Positions 33,689 to 45,326 of a DNA stretch of 64,000 nt are shown here, piece by piece. The stretch is from Saccharum officinarum. Its lineage: Eukaryota; Streptophyta; Magnoliopsida; Poales; Poaceae. Every line of letters starts with the position of its first letter. The stretch's first letter is position 1. Below the pieces are notes generated by a model. It saw only the letters and a list, made by a program, of their open reading frames with translations. It did no database searches and was not told the origin of the DNA. A program made the translations under genes and the position numbers. The stretch covers positions 43,349,309-43,413,308 of the forward strand of contig CM036191.1 of assembly GCA_020631735.1 (NCBI GenBank). The letters are read 5' to 3'.

Positions 33689-35164
33689 GTAAACCCCAAC
33701 CCACCTAGGTGAGGTTTATTTCCTTCTTCGATGATTACAAATCAATCTAAGGTGCCCTATATATATATATATCAGGTGCACTTGCCTAGCAAATAGCTAT
33801 TAAATCTCCTAAAAATCCTCCCCAAAGTTGCCTTTCCTAACAAACCTGGCCTTAGCCACGGTTAGACCCATGTGGATGCCTAGGCCGGCGCCTATATTGG
33901 TGACCAACAAAGGAGTCCACAACAACGTCCCGAACAAGTCCATTGATCATGTTGAAGTAGTCTATTGATCACGTTAAGGAAACTTGCTTTCTTTCTATCT
34001 GCTGTCAACAGTGTGTTCAGTTTATTAATTGTTGCTCGCAGTAGTGCTGTTCCAATTTATAAGCAGAGCAATATCCATACGTCAATCACTGACACGTCAA
34101 ATATGTATTTGCATGACAGCAGATGGGGCAAGCTTTATATTTGGATCAAATAAAGCCACACTTAGGGTCGGGGCATAATATTATATGGTGGAAGCAAATT
34201 ATTGCTCAGGGCAACGGTGCTCGTCCAGCATCGACCATTCTTTTCAACTTACAAACTTACAATGTCCTTGTTTCAACTTTGTACTGCTGTAGCCATATAG
34301 TCTCGCTCGCACATGTATATCGATCTCTGAAATTGTTCTTCACTATATTTGTTGAACTAAACTTGGTGAGTTAAGGACAATAATTTCGCCTTGACAGTTA
34401 CGCTCTACATGCATTCTAATGGATAAAAAGAGAAATGAACAAATAATTAATTAACTTGGCCTGGAAACACGAACTTGTCTTAGCTGGTGAACGAACAGTA
34501 TCCCAGGTTATATACTGATGAGGACATGCATGGTGATGTCGGCCTCATGAATGAAAAAATTCTGATTAAGACTTGGACTGTAGAGGCCATAGACGAAGAA
34601 GGCCGGTGAGAAGTATCTTATCTTACTATTACTAACTAGGGGCTCCAACGAAGGCTCCACTTTAATTCTTAGCACACGCACTAAGAAAAAAGATAAATGC
34701 TAAAAAATGGGAAAGGCTACAACTTGTGAAGGAAGGAGTGGCAAGGGAGGATATCAAAGGATCAAGTGGAAGTGCATGTCATTATGTCAAAAAAAATGGG
34801 GAAGAATTAAAAAATTGATGATCCTATAGTGGGAGCACACACCTCAGCTTCAGCTAGAGTGTCATCAACAAAATACTTCAGTTGGTATCGTGCCCGAGGT
34901 ACTTAAGTCCAAATCCCATGAGCTTACAAGTGTGTACTCCAAGTAGTAGCAATATTGGCAAATTGAATGTAAGGATGTATGGTACGACATCCAACCAAAA
35001 TATTTTTTTGGGAGTATGCATGTGTACTTCATTAGTTCAAATCCTATTGTATTTTATACTTACATTGATTTTGTTGTATTAATCACAAAAAATGGAGAGA
35101 TTATAAGGATCATGTGCCCATGTCCATGATATGATTAATATTCCGATGATAATTGTGAGAACAC
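33689..35164. other. Spacer, no gene recognised
   Basis: AT-rich sequence with short open frames only. A (TA)n stretch occurs at 33757-33773. I find no family signature. Confidence 0.4.
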
Positions 35165-36480
35165 AATAATTAAGACTAACCTATGTGTTGAGATGTGTTA
35201 CAGGTTCCAATACGTCCTAGGGACACAAAAGGTAGAAGTCGCTCGAAGACATGTGCAAAACCTCCATGCAGTGAATGGTCCAATGGGCTAGAAAATGAAC
35301 ATGCCAAACAATCATCTAATCACCCAGTAGTCACATATGTAGATAATGCACCCAATGGATGGTCTAGTGGTACTAAGCATCATGCGCGAGATTATCAAAT
35401 TTTGGTCCAATAGTGAAAATGTCAAGGCAACAGATGGAATATTCCCCACAAGATTGAGCACCAAACAATGAACAAAACAATCATCGGATGGTCTACTGAG
35501 ATCCACCAAGCATGACCACTATTTGGTATAAGTGAGTGGTCAGTCCTGCAATGTCCAAGTTCAAGTTAGTGAATCGTTTTGCAGCAATTAGAGAGCATGG
35601 CACTGTGTGTTTACATGTATCAGGTGCTCTGTTGTGAAGAATAAGATGTTCCAGACTACTAACAACCAATGTCTAGTAAGCACTAGACAGTCTGGCAGTG
35701 GTCAAATTGCATGCGCTGAATAGTCCGGTAGTGCGCAAAGTGTTGGAAATATTTCCAACATCTTACCATGGGGGATGCACTATATATGGGTTCCTATTCA
35801 CTTAGCTCATGTTGTTGTTGGACTGGCCGAGGCTTTTAGAAGTGGCCAAATGATCCTACAATCCATCCACCATCCTAAGTGCATAAAGATCACATCCAAG
35901 GCAAGGATAAACCTTATTGTTCATCTTTGTGAGGATTAATTCGATAGCTTGAGTCCATTAGGTTGTTCTTCCCTTTGAATATAATATTGGTGAGTTGAAG
36001 GGCTTGAGGTCTAGGAGACCTTCCATTGACATTGACTCTCTAGGCCTAGTATGCATAGGTGGCAAGGGGATTTGGTGTGTGGAGAAGAGTTGTAGTGGTC
36101 AGCAATGGTGACTGGGAGTGTTCAGTGACAAGTGGTGATACTAAGTGGTTTTGCAACACTTTGCTTGGTTTTGTGGTGGCCTTTGTGGTTTTCCCAACAC
36201 CATGGTAAGGTAAGCATGTCTTTGTGGAACAACAATGTGGACTTGGGGTTGCATTTTGGGATCAGATGCCATGGGTGGAACCTTGGTCTTTGGAAGTTTG
36301 CCCTCTCGATCTTGACTTGCTCTTTACATTATAGAATTTGAGCTTCTACATTGTGCTTGATTTGTCTGGCCTTTACCTGTCCTAATTTAGTGTAGACTAG
36401 TTGCTAGAATTAACTCTAGGTTGCAAACCTCTTTGTCGATTGGTCATGGTGGATCACACTAAACCGGAACACTATCTATA
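35165..36480 (+). repeat. Decayed repeat with GTCCGGTGG-like motifs
   Basis: Motifs such as GATGGTCTAGTGGT, CAGTCTGGCAGTGG and TAGTCCGGTAGTGCGC recur between 35300 and 35740, a more decayed version of the palindrome cluster in the LTR at 30353-31560. It is probably another long copia LTR remnant; borders are not clear. Confidence 0.4.
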
Positions 36481-38738
36481 ACCTTACCCCCTAACACTAC
36501 ATAAGTAGGCCTAGGGAGCCCCTTATGAGTAACCCAGCGCAATACCCAATATAAACTAGTTTCGATTCCCTACTTGCAACGGACTTGAGCATATGGCACA
36601 CAAGTAATAAAGCTCCCTACCTCATACCTAAACTAGTATAAGTCCATGTCTCGTGTACTACCCTTGCAATCTATTGCACGTGATAAATTGTTTACACGTT
36701 AGCCCTAAAAAACACCGATGAAACCTCTTTTTATAGTAGTTTGTAGTAGGAAGCAAAATACCTAATAAAGTGTCATTACAATAATAAAGGCCTAAATTTT
36801 TGAAACAAAATGAGATAAAATTTTCTTGTGACTTTTTATTGAAAATAAAAATATATAAATAAGGAACCAGTGAATATATATATATATATATATTTATTTA
36901 TTAAAAGTTGGAATAACAATGAGGATAAATTGTAATTCAAATTTCACATGTATTAAAGAAGGAAATATCTAAATGTCCAAAAAACCATATGTACTTACAA
37001 TTGAAGGATCAAAGTTTTATATTGTAGCAACACCAACCACGCTATTTGTAATGGCAAACTAGCTAGTTTAAGGCTCTATTTGGGCCTTGTCTGGCATAGC
37101 TTTTCTGCTGCTTCTGATGAAAAAATGTTTATGAAAGCCTAGAAATGCTCTGCTTCAGACACTACTAACACGATTTTCTCCCCCGCGTGAATACAACGTG
37201 GTGATGGAATCACCCCAAGCGATCGTTGTGAGCATCAAATTACGAACTTGCTCTTAAAGTTGAAGAATAATTACACCGCAAATGCCATCAAATAAATATG
37301 TTTACCCATCCCTTCTTGACTCTATTTTTTCCTCCGCTCGCATGGTGTGCTGCCCCTTCTCCGTGCCCGGCAAGGCATTGGCCATTTGGTACAGCCGCTA
37401 ATTCGGCATTCGGAGCTCAGCCGTCCTCGACATGGGGGTTGCAAGTCTACAGCATCCAGAAGCCACGCCATCTTGAGCTGCGAAGTGCTCACCGTAGGAG
37501 CTGTAACAGCTAGGAGCCATACCAAGACCCGCGACATTATAGCAAGTTTGGAACCGCGACAGGCATCGGGTTGTTTGTCGAAGGTCAGTAACATAGGCGA
37601 TTTATACTGGTTCGGGCTTCTGAGCCCTACGAATAGTAGTATAGTTTTCTTCGTATTAGGAATGCCCAACCGAGGGTTCTTATAATGTTGGAAATGAAGG
37701 AGAGATTGGTAGGGGGACTACATGATGCTATCTTTAGGTTCTGGATCAGTTTGACCGACTCACTTTGGTGTTCTATGTTGATTGATCCGATGGATCCATC
37801 TCTCTTCTTTTTGTCTCCTTTTCCTATAGGAGCCCATGGCTCACCTTATATACCCAGGAGGCCATAGAGGTACAAATGGAGGGTTTCGTCTAGGCTTTCT
37901 CACCCTGGAGGTTCCGGTACCTTAGTGTTGGCGCCACCATGTCCATTCATGTCACGTATGTGGGGACTAAAAATGTTGCTAGCACTCCCTAACATCTCTG
38001 TTGCAGTCTAGTGCTTGATCGTTAGGTGCTGTCCGCCACGGAGCCTTCCCCTGGTGTGCCTTCTCCAGACTTCCTTGTTGTACAAGGATCCTTCCCCTGT
38101 CGTGAGGAGCTAACGAGTGGGCCCGAAGCCCTAGCTCTGCGGGCTTAGGGAAGTCCTTTGTCTTTAGCACTAGTCAGGCCCTGGGCCCATGGTGGATTCC
38201 GGAGCAAGCTTCTGGTCTTGGCTCGGAGCAGTTGTTGGTGCTGAACCATGGCTAGGACGACCACCAGTGCTGAGGCTCAATGGGGGATCCCCCTAGGTCA
38301 GGAATCACTGCATCCTAGCCGAGCCCCTGAGCCCCAAGGTATAGTGCCACTTGCCTTCTCAGGCTTGCGCCCCTGGTGTCGGGGGCCTCCTCGGGGAGGC
38401 CCACTTTTAGGCTGCTGAGCCATCCCTTTTCTACCAGAGGGTACGCACAAACGTACCCGATAGGTCTAGCCCCCAAGCCTCCAGATGATTTGGATAGTCG
38501 GTTGGGGGTTTGCCGGACTGTCGTGTCCATGACCCGAGGAATTAACATACCCCTATATTAGGTTCTCGTCTGCCATCCTCACCGCCGGGAGCCACAACAT
38601 CCTCACTAGGAGCTGCAGCGTCCTTTCCATTTCGTCTCCCATTCATTTTGCTTGTCAAAATCCCCTCTTTTACATGCCAAATCTCTTGTCAAAGGACATC
38701 TTGTTGTGGCTTCAATTATTTGTAAAAGAACTTCATGC
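36481..38738. other. Repeat mosaic without a recognised gene
   Basis: There is a (TA)n tract at 36875-36892. A stretch near 37585-37650 (TTATACTGGTTCGGGCTTC) resembles part of a dispersed grass LTR. Open frames at 37322-37685 and 38315-38561 overlap on opposite strands and show no family motif. Confidence 0.4.
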
Positions 38739-38860
38739 GTTTATTTAGCAGCCAAGCAAGACATCATCAACTATATGGGCATTTGTTAAAATAGTCTCAT
38801 CACTAATTTAATTTGTTTATTTAACAGCCAAACAAGACACCATCAACTATATGGGCATTT
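38739..38860. repeat. Direct repeat, 46-bp units 76 bp apart
   Basis: GTTTATTTAGCAGCCAAGCA at 38739 and GTTTATTTAACAGCCAAACA at 38815 each begin a near-identical 46-bp unit ending in ATATGGGCATTT. Confidence 0.85.
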
Positions 38861-39072
38861 ATGTCATTTCACACTCAGCAAAGACAATCTTGCTAGTGGA
38901 AATCGAGGGTGCCAAACACTCTGCTTCTCTAGACAGCTGATCCTTTAGACTGCTAGATTACCCAGGCAGCCAGCTTTCCAAAAAAACTATCCCATAAGAG
39001 CTGATGCAGTTTTTATTTTTTGAGGGGAAATATGAATTTTCATTACTCAGACGGAGCTGAATCAGTTACCAT

Positions 39073-39305
39073 TGTTAGAAATATTCAGCATTTGACTAGT
39101 ATTAGTGGTAGACCTCTTCCATGCGTGGTCAGGCATATGTGTTGTACTAAACATAGAGCATAGTCATAGATTAGATCCTGGTCTTTGGGCCTTTGTACGG
39201 TTGTAACAATTCATCTCTTGTAGGCCACGGTGGGGGCTCTTCCCACCTTCAATTTAACACGCAACCGTGAGCCTCAACAGGCATCACATTACAACCATTC
39301 TTACA
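39073..39305 (+). mobile_element. 5' LTR of a Ty1/copia element, 233 bp
   Basis: The LTR runs from TGTTAGAAATATTCAGC to ACCATTCTTACA and is followed directly by a primer binding site at 39306-39319 (TGGTAATCAGAGCC, one base longer than the consensus). The short length is typical of many plant copia elements. The 3' LTR is not in the window. Confidence 0.85.
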
Positions 39306-39366
39306 TGGTAATCAGAGCCTAGGTGATCAATCCACAAAATCTTCTGCTAATTCGCAAGAATCTCCA

Positions 39367-40113
39367 ATGGCCTCTTCCTCCATTCCCCCCACAGCCTTCT
39401 CCTTGATCGGTTGCCCGATTACAGAGAAACTTGCCAAGAATAATTACTCCACATGGAGCACCCATGTCCTATCTGCCATTCGCGGCGCGCGGCTGGCACA
39501 TTTCCTCGACGCCAAGACCGCAGGGATGCCGGCCAAGATGGTGGCAAAAGCTGCGGACAAGCCAGAAGAACTGATCCCCAATCCCGACTATGATGAATGG
39601 GTTGGTAAGGATCAGACAATCTTCAATTATCTCTACTCATATGTGTCCAAGGATGTGCAAGTGCAGGTGTCCCACTGCACAACCTCCGCCGAGATATGGA
39701 AGGTCATCCAGGACATGAACGCCGCTCAATCCCGCGGCAGGGTAATCAATACCCACATGGCGCTAGCAAACGCGCAGAAGGGATCGTCCACTGTTGCTGA
39801 ATTTCTCAGCAAGATGAAAGGCCTCGCTGACGACATGGTGGTGGCCGGGAAGAAACTTGATGATGAGGAGGTGGCCTCGTACATTCTCGCCGGGCTAGAC
39901 ACAGACTTTGATCTGGTTGTCTCGTCCATGGCGGCGCGTGTGGAGCCTCTCACCCTCGAGGAACTCTACACGCATCTCATCAGCTAGGAATAAAGGATGG
40001 ATCTGCGTCAACCTAGCAACTCAGGCTCCTCCGTGAACACCGCCACTCGAGGTGGCCGCGGAGGCTTCCAGCGCGGCAGTGGAGGCGGTCGTGGTGGCGG
40101 CTTCCAGCGTGGA
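39367..40113 (+). pseudogene. Copia gag, N-terminal part, interrupted
   Basis: The reading frame (206 codons to a TAG at 39985) has the UBN2-type copia gag: NYSTWSTHVLSAIRGA near the start, then EIWKVIQDMNAAQSRGRV, VAEFLSKMKGLADDM and YILAGLDTDFDLVVSSM. After TAG the same frame continues through SNSGSSVNTATRGGRGGFQR, the Gly/Arg-rich linker before the zinc knuckle, until the solo LTR enters at 40114. The gag resumes at 44681. The TAG and a following TAA replace what is normally an IS(Y/F)E-type sequence. Confidence 0.88.
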
Positions 40114-43100
40114 TGAAACGACCTCAATTTCCGCGAAGGGAAATCCACAGAGTCGAAGTGTAATAAGACCGCGATGGATCTTATTACCCAAATTCCAGTC
40201 GAATACCACATCCATACAACGATAATATCAGAGTACAAATAGTGCAGAATTACATAAGTTATTACATCGCCGCATTGGCGGAAACAAAAGTAGCATTCAT
40301 TCAGAACAGCTTGAAGATAAGATTGCCAAACTCGAGCGTAGGCACGAACCCCTCAACCATCAAACTCCTCGGAACTATACTCCTCAGTAGAACCTGTGCC
40401 AAAAATTTATCAGTACGATTTGTACTGGCCACTCCCATCCCTATGAGCATTGCTTTGTGGATTTGGATGCAACATGGTTGTATTCAAAAGAAACCTATAA
40501 GGCTAGGGTTTCCTATGCAATAGCTTATCAAGTGTATAATATAATTGATCAAGTTTTTAACACCATTTCCACACTCATTCCACTCCATTCCCTTTTCCGA
40601 GCCAGATTACGATCCTGGGATCATCATACCACCATCTTCACACTATTACCACACCATCGCTCATTCGATAGGCCAACTCCCTCTTGGCACTGTCTCAAGG
40701 CCTGTAGCCCCTGGCTAAGACCGACACTCTCTCATGGGGGAAGAAGAGAAGGACTCATCTCACTATCTAGTTTAAGCGAAACCCAGGAAAGGTCAATAAC
40801 CGACGAGTTGGCACATGTATCGATCGATCAACCATACACTCTGCAGAGGTTTTACATAACCACAAGATCCGCCTTCCTTGCTGACCGCCATCAACTGGGC
40901 TGATTCCGGCTGCTTGCTAGCCTAGGATAATGCCACTCTACCATTCAGCCCTGGTTCACCCCAAGTCAAGTCTGGGGTGGCTGAAACTGTGAGTCATGAG
41001 CCGGGTCCACAAGGTCTCCATGAAGTCTCGGAAGGGTGTGGGGGAAATCCTTCGCGCCCCGTACCTCCTTACATTGTCCGCTTTCAACCTAGCAGTAGTG
41101 GCAAAACCCTACCAAGTAGTTCAGCCGTCCCGCACCATATAGGGCGAGTGGTACGTAAGGTTTCCCGGTGAATCTGAGTACTAGTAGGTCCTTAGGGATG
41201 ACCAAGCTAGAATGTCTCCATCAGGGTTTCCATTTACCGTGCCACTACAGCACCTCCAACCTGGGCTCCACCCATCATAGGTTCACACCCAGGTCCACCT
41301 CATATACCTTTTACCCACCACAGGTATACATTTCCAGGGGTGCCCAGGTAGCATCCCATAGTAAGACTTGCCCCAGGCTCGTCGTATACTCCAACTTGGT
41401 TGACACAACCCTCACCCTCCACACACCCAAGTCACACACGCAGCACTCTCCCCATAGTCCAGGTAACACCAGTTTCCACCACGCACTTAGTATAAGCGTA
41501 GTATAAATAAGGAAATATATAGCAATAAGCGTGTGTCTAGCCTAATAGCAGGATATGCAGGGGTAAGATTGCGTCAAGGTAAAGGCTTTCAAGCAAGCAT
41601 ACTACCATGCAAATCCTACCATAAAATGATTGTAGTAGTAGAGTAAAGCGATAGCAGTTCTATATTAGCCATGCGTAATAGGTACTACGAGATTTGGGTG
41701 GGATGTGGCACCTTCAGTGTAGTCGTCTCCGTTCTCCTCACGGTACTCATGGTCCTTGTCTGTCAGGTTCTCCTCCGAGTCTGCATCGTTTGCATTATAG
41801 TCGCGTTAGCGACGTCTATAGAATGGCACAAAGAAGCAATGGAAATTCAAAAGAGCCAAATGCACTCAAACATGGGTTTATTACGTAGAGCTTGATTTTA
41901 GATGAATTTTGATCCTGGTTTCGTATTTTTCTGAGGTCGTATGAATTAGTTATGAATTTCTGAAGTTTAATTCATTTCTGAAAATGGAAAAGGCCGAGTT
42001 AATCCTGGGCTGACACGTGTCGTGCTGCGGTTGGTCCACGTGGCTTGCTGACGTCAGCATGACATCAGCATGACGCTGTCATAAAGGTTTCGAGCCGACA
42101 GGTGGGTCCCAGCTGACGTCAGCATGACGTCATCTACGTCGTCAGCTCCGACAAGTGGGTCCAGGGACTCTTGGGTCACTGACATGTGGGTCTAGTCAAA
42201 GTCAATGTTGGTCAACGTTGAGTCAACGGTCAGCGGTCAACAGTCAGGGTCACTGACTTGTGGGGCCAGGGCTGCTGACGTTAGCAGCTGATGTCATCGT
42301 GACGTCAGCATGACGTCACCTCGGTTGTGCTGGCTTCTGACATGTGGGTCCTACGTGACATCATCGTGACATCAGCGTCTGACGTGTGGGTCCAGCAACT
42401 CTGTGTTGCTGACATGTGGGTCCAAGTCAACAGTCAGCGTTGACCGGTCAACGGTCAACATGGGCCGGGTCCTATCTGGGCCGGTTGGGCTTCGGGTTGG
42501 ACTGGGCCGGGCCAGACACGTGGCAAGCTGTGACGCTGCCACGTCACGGCCATGGGCTCTTATTGGGCTGTGGTCCATGGCTTGCGGTCCATGGTGGACC
42601 AGGAGACGCTGGTCCTTGGACTGCAGACAGGACTACGGTGGACCAAGTCCACCCTCTCTTCTCTCAGGCGCGGTCCACGTACACCGGGTGCACGCGCGGG
42701 TGGCTGGCGAGGGGAGTCTTCCCCGATTTCTTGCCGGCGTGCCCCCGTCGGCGACGTGATCTCCGGCGAGCTCCCGCAACAGTTCAGACGTCTAATTGAG
42801 GTGGGGAAAAGCCTCCTCGCTCCATGGCGACTGCGATGGTGGGGTCAAAGTGGTGGTTGGGGCTTCATAGGGTCCCGACCACGGTGAATAGCGGCGTGGG
42901 TTCATCGGCGTGCATGGACAGGGCGGTAGTGATAGCGAGAACCCAGTTGGAGGAGCGTGTGAGCTCCATAGTGCTTCTACGGCCATGGTAGGCGTGTTGA
43001 AGGAGCTCCTGGTCCTCCCAGTGGTTCCGTCCATGGTGGTGGGGGCAAAACAGAGGCGGTGGTGCTCCGACGAGGTGCGGTGTGGCAACGCAGGGCTTCG

Positions 43101-44675
43101 GTGGGCTCTTTCCTCGGCTAAGGTGAGCGCAGTGTGTCTCTCATCATGGCGAAACCAATCGAGGTGTTGACGTTGCCTTTACCGTGACGTAGAAGACGCG
43201 GTGGTCTCGCCATGGTTGTGCTCTCAGCCATGGTGTGTGTGCCCGTGCGTGTGCGCTCCTGCTCCGATGTACAACGTCATGGCTAGGGTCCTCCTTTTGG
43301 CTGATGGCAGCGTGCACGGCGCGTCCTGGTTCTCGGCAAGCATGGCCATGGTGGTCTCCCTAGCTAACCAGTTGGGCTAGGCCGGAGCTCGAAGCTTCAG
43401 CAAGGTTTCGATCATGGCGGTGCACGTTCCATTGGGCTAGGGAGGTCTCAGCGGCATATGGCTCACCTTTGGTGTTGAAGGCGAGAGGATAGCGGTGCAG
43501 TGAAGAGGTGTGGCCGTGTAGCTCCGGAGGCAGTGGCGTGTCGTCCACTTTGGCTTGATCCCCGGCGGTGCTCCAAGCTCCGGCGTGCTTCCGGTCCTCC
43601 TCCTGGCGATGGCTCCGCCCTCTCCTCCCGAATTCCCCCCCCCTCAGCCCTCTACTCTTTGGTGCGAAGTGGTTGGCCACCAGTGGCGGCAGGTGGTGAG
43701 ATGAGCGCAAGGGCATCTGAGGCCAAGCTTTTATAGCCGAGCTCTAAGGGCTCCAATGGTGGACGGTGATCGGGCGGTGGTGATACGTGCGATGCATCCG
43801 ACGGCTCACGTGCGGTAGCGTGAGCGCGGCGCAAGGGGAACAAGGTCATGCGATTTGCGTGACCCTGGGCCCGCGTCTGCCATGCTGGTCGGCTCCCGGT
43901 CGCGTGGGAGAGGTTGGCGCGGGCGAGGAAGACGACACTGTGGACAAGGGTGGCTGACATGCGGGGCCTGCGTGGCAGCGGCTGAGAGTGAAAACGGGAA
44001 ATGCGTGGGCGTGGGCGACGTGCGACTGACGCGTGGGGCCAAGCGGCAGCGGCAGCTGGCGAGGCTGGGCCTGCGCAGCTCGTGGGCCGGCTCGCGCTGC
44101 GCGTTGGCGGGGCTGGCCGGTTGCTGGCTGGGCCGTGAAGCCGAGCAGGCCGAGGCGGCTTGCGAGGCCTTTCACTCCCTTTCTTCTTTTCTTTTCTATT
44201 TTTCATTTCTTTTCCATTATTTGAATTCAAATTTGGTTTGAAATTTGAATTCCAAACTGATGTAACTTATTCATTGGTGTTTAGGGAATTTTGTTTAGCT
44301 ATTTTGTATATCAACATAGGTGTAGTTTGTTATATATATAGAATTAGTTTTTCTTTTATACAATTATCCTTGGATTTGAATAGTGATTATTTTATGGTGT
44401 GTTTCTTAGAAAAAGTTGTTAAGCATAAACATAAAGCAAAAAGAAAAACCAAATCACAATTTGAGTTAACAATGTATGCAACATTTCATTTGTTAGAATT
44501 CAGATAAACATAATTGGTTAAAGGCATGCCATGCTTATGTGCTAACTTGGGTTGGGTTAGACCTAATGCATCTCTTAGGTTGGGTTACTATACATGACAC
44601 TCATCATCACATGGAAGTTTTTGAGAAAAATTTTGTATTTGGTATTTTTGGTGTGTGGATTTTTGGGTTGTTACA
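40114..44675 (-). mobile_element. Solo LTR, 4,562 bp, with GTGGA target duplication
   Basis: Left TGAAACGACC and right GGTTGTTACA ends are near-inverted. The 5-bp target GTGGA is duplicated at 40109-40113 and 44676-44680, inside the copia gag. No pol, primer binding site or polypurine tract is present, so this is an LTR left by recombination or an unusual non-coding element. Orientation is minus: the start TGTAACAACCC is at 44675, GC-rich promoter-like sequence follows, and a TATAAAA box lies at 43729-43735. Many open frames on both strands at 42400-44240 are products of high GC. Confidence 0.88.
42030..42420. promoter_or_regulatory. Dense TGACG/TGACGTCA cluster inside the solo LTR
   Basis: More than a dozen TGACG or TGACGTCA motifs occur in about 390 bp, often paired as in GCTGACGTCAGCATGACGTC. 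Interleaved are GACATGTGGGTCC-like repeats. TGACG pairs resemble as-1/ocs elements bound by TGA-type bZIP factors. Function in this LTR is unproven; relative to the minus-strand TATA box the cluster is about 1.3 kb downstream. Confidence 0.6.
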
Positions 44676-44680
44676 GTGGA

Positions 44681-45326
44681 GGTGGCCGAAAGCGTGGCCG
44701 CGGCAACCACGACAACAACCGTGACAACCATGGCAACCGCGACAACAATGATCCCTATCAACTCTGCGGCCGTGAGGGACACAGTGCCTACCGGTGCTAC
44801 AAGCACTTTGAAACCTCCTTCAGGCCACCACTAGAGCAGCGCTCGGCCTTAGCTGCAACCACATCCTATGGCATCGACACAAATTGGTACACCGACACCG
44901 GTGCTACCGATCACATCACAGGCGAGTTGGACAAACTCACTGTGAGGGACAAATATCATGGCAATGATCAAGTACACACGGCCAGTGGTGCAGGTATGAG
45001 AATCAACCAAATAGTTCAAAGTATTGTTAAAACCCCAAAACACAATCTTATCTTAAACAATGTTCTTTATGTCCCTGAGGCTAACAAAAATTTGGCCTCA
45101 GTTCATCGTCTTACATCTGATAACAATGTCTTTATTGAATATCATCCAAATTATTTCTTGATCAAGGATCAGGTCACAAAGGACATACTGCTTAGAGGGG
45201 AATGCAAGGGTGGATTGTATCCACTGAAGTTGCCATTGACATCCAGCTCATCTTCAACAAATAAAACCACACATGCTGCCATCAAGCCTTCATCATCTAG
45301 GTGGCACAACCGCCTTGGCCATCCAT
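44681..45326 (+). pseudogene. Copia gag end, protease and pre-integrase, cut off by an LTR
   Basis: This continues the copia frame of 39367-40113. It shows Arg/Asn-rich linker, a zinc knuckle QLCGREGHSAYRC that lacks the usual first Cys (Tyr is present), the protease active site NWYTDTGATDHIT near 44883-44920, and the GAG-pre-integrase ending WHNRLGHP near 45302-45324. The Tekay-like LTR enters at 45327 right after this motif. The integrase core, reverse transcriptase and 3' LTR are not found to the right of the array. Confidence 0.88.

Noticed and set aside
36720..36745. Possible CACTA terminus (TTTTATAGTAG)
   Set aside because: The TAGTG end is not complete, no subterminal repeats surround it and no partner end is visible.
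42400..44241. Several frames of 100-190 codons on both strands
   Set aside because: They overlap each other in the GC-rich part of a solo LTR with clear borders and target duplication, and have low-complexity Arg/Gly/Pro/Ala composition without family motifs.
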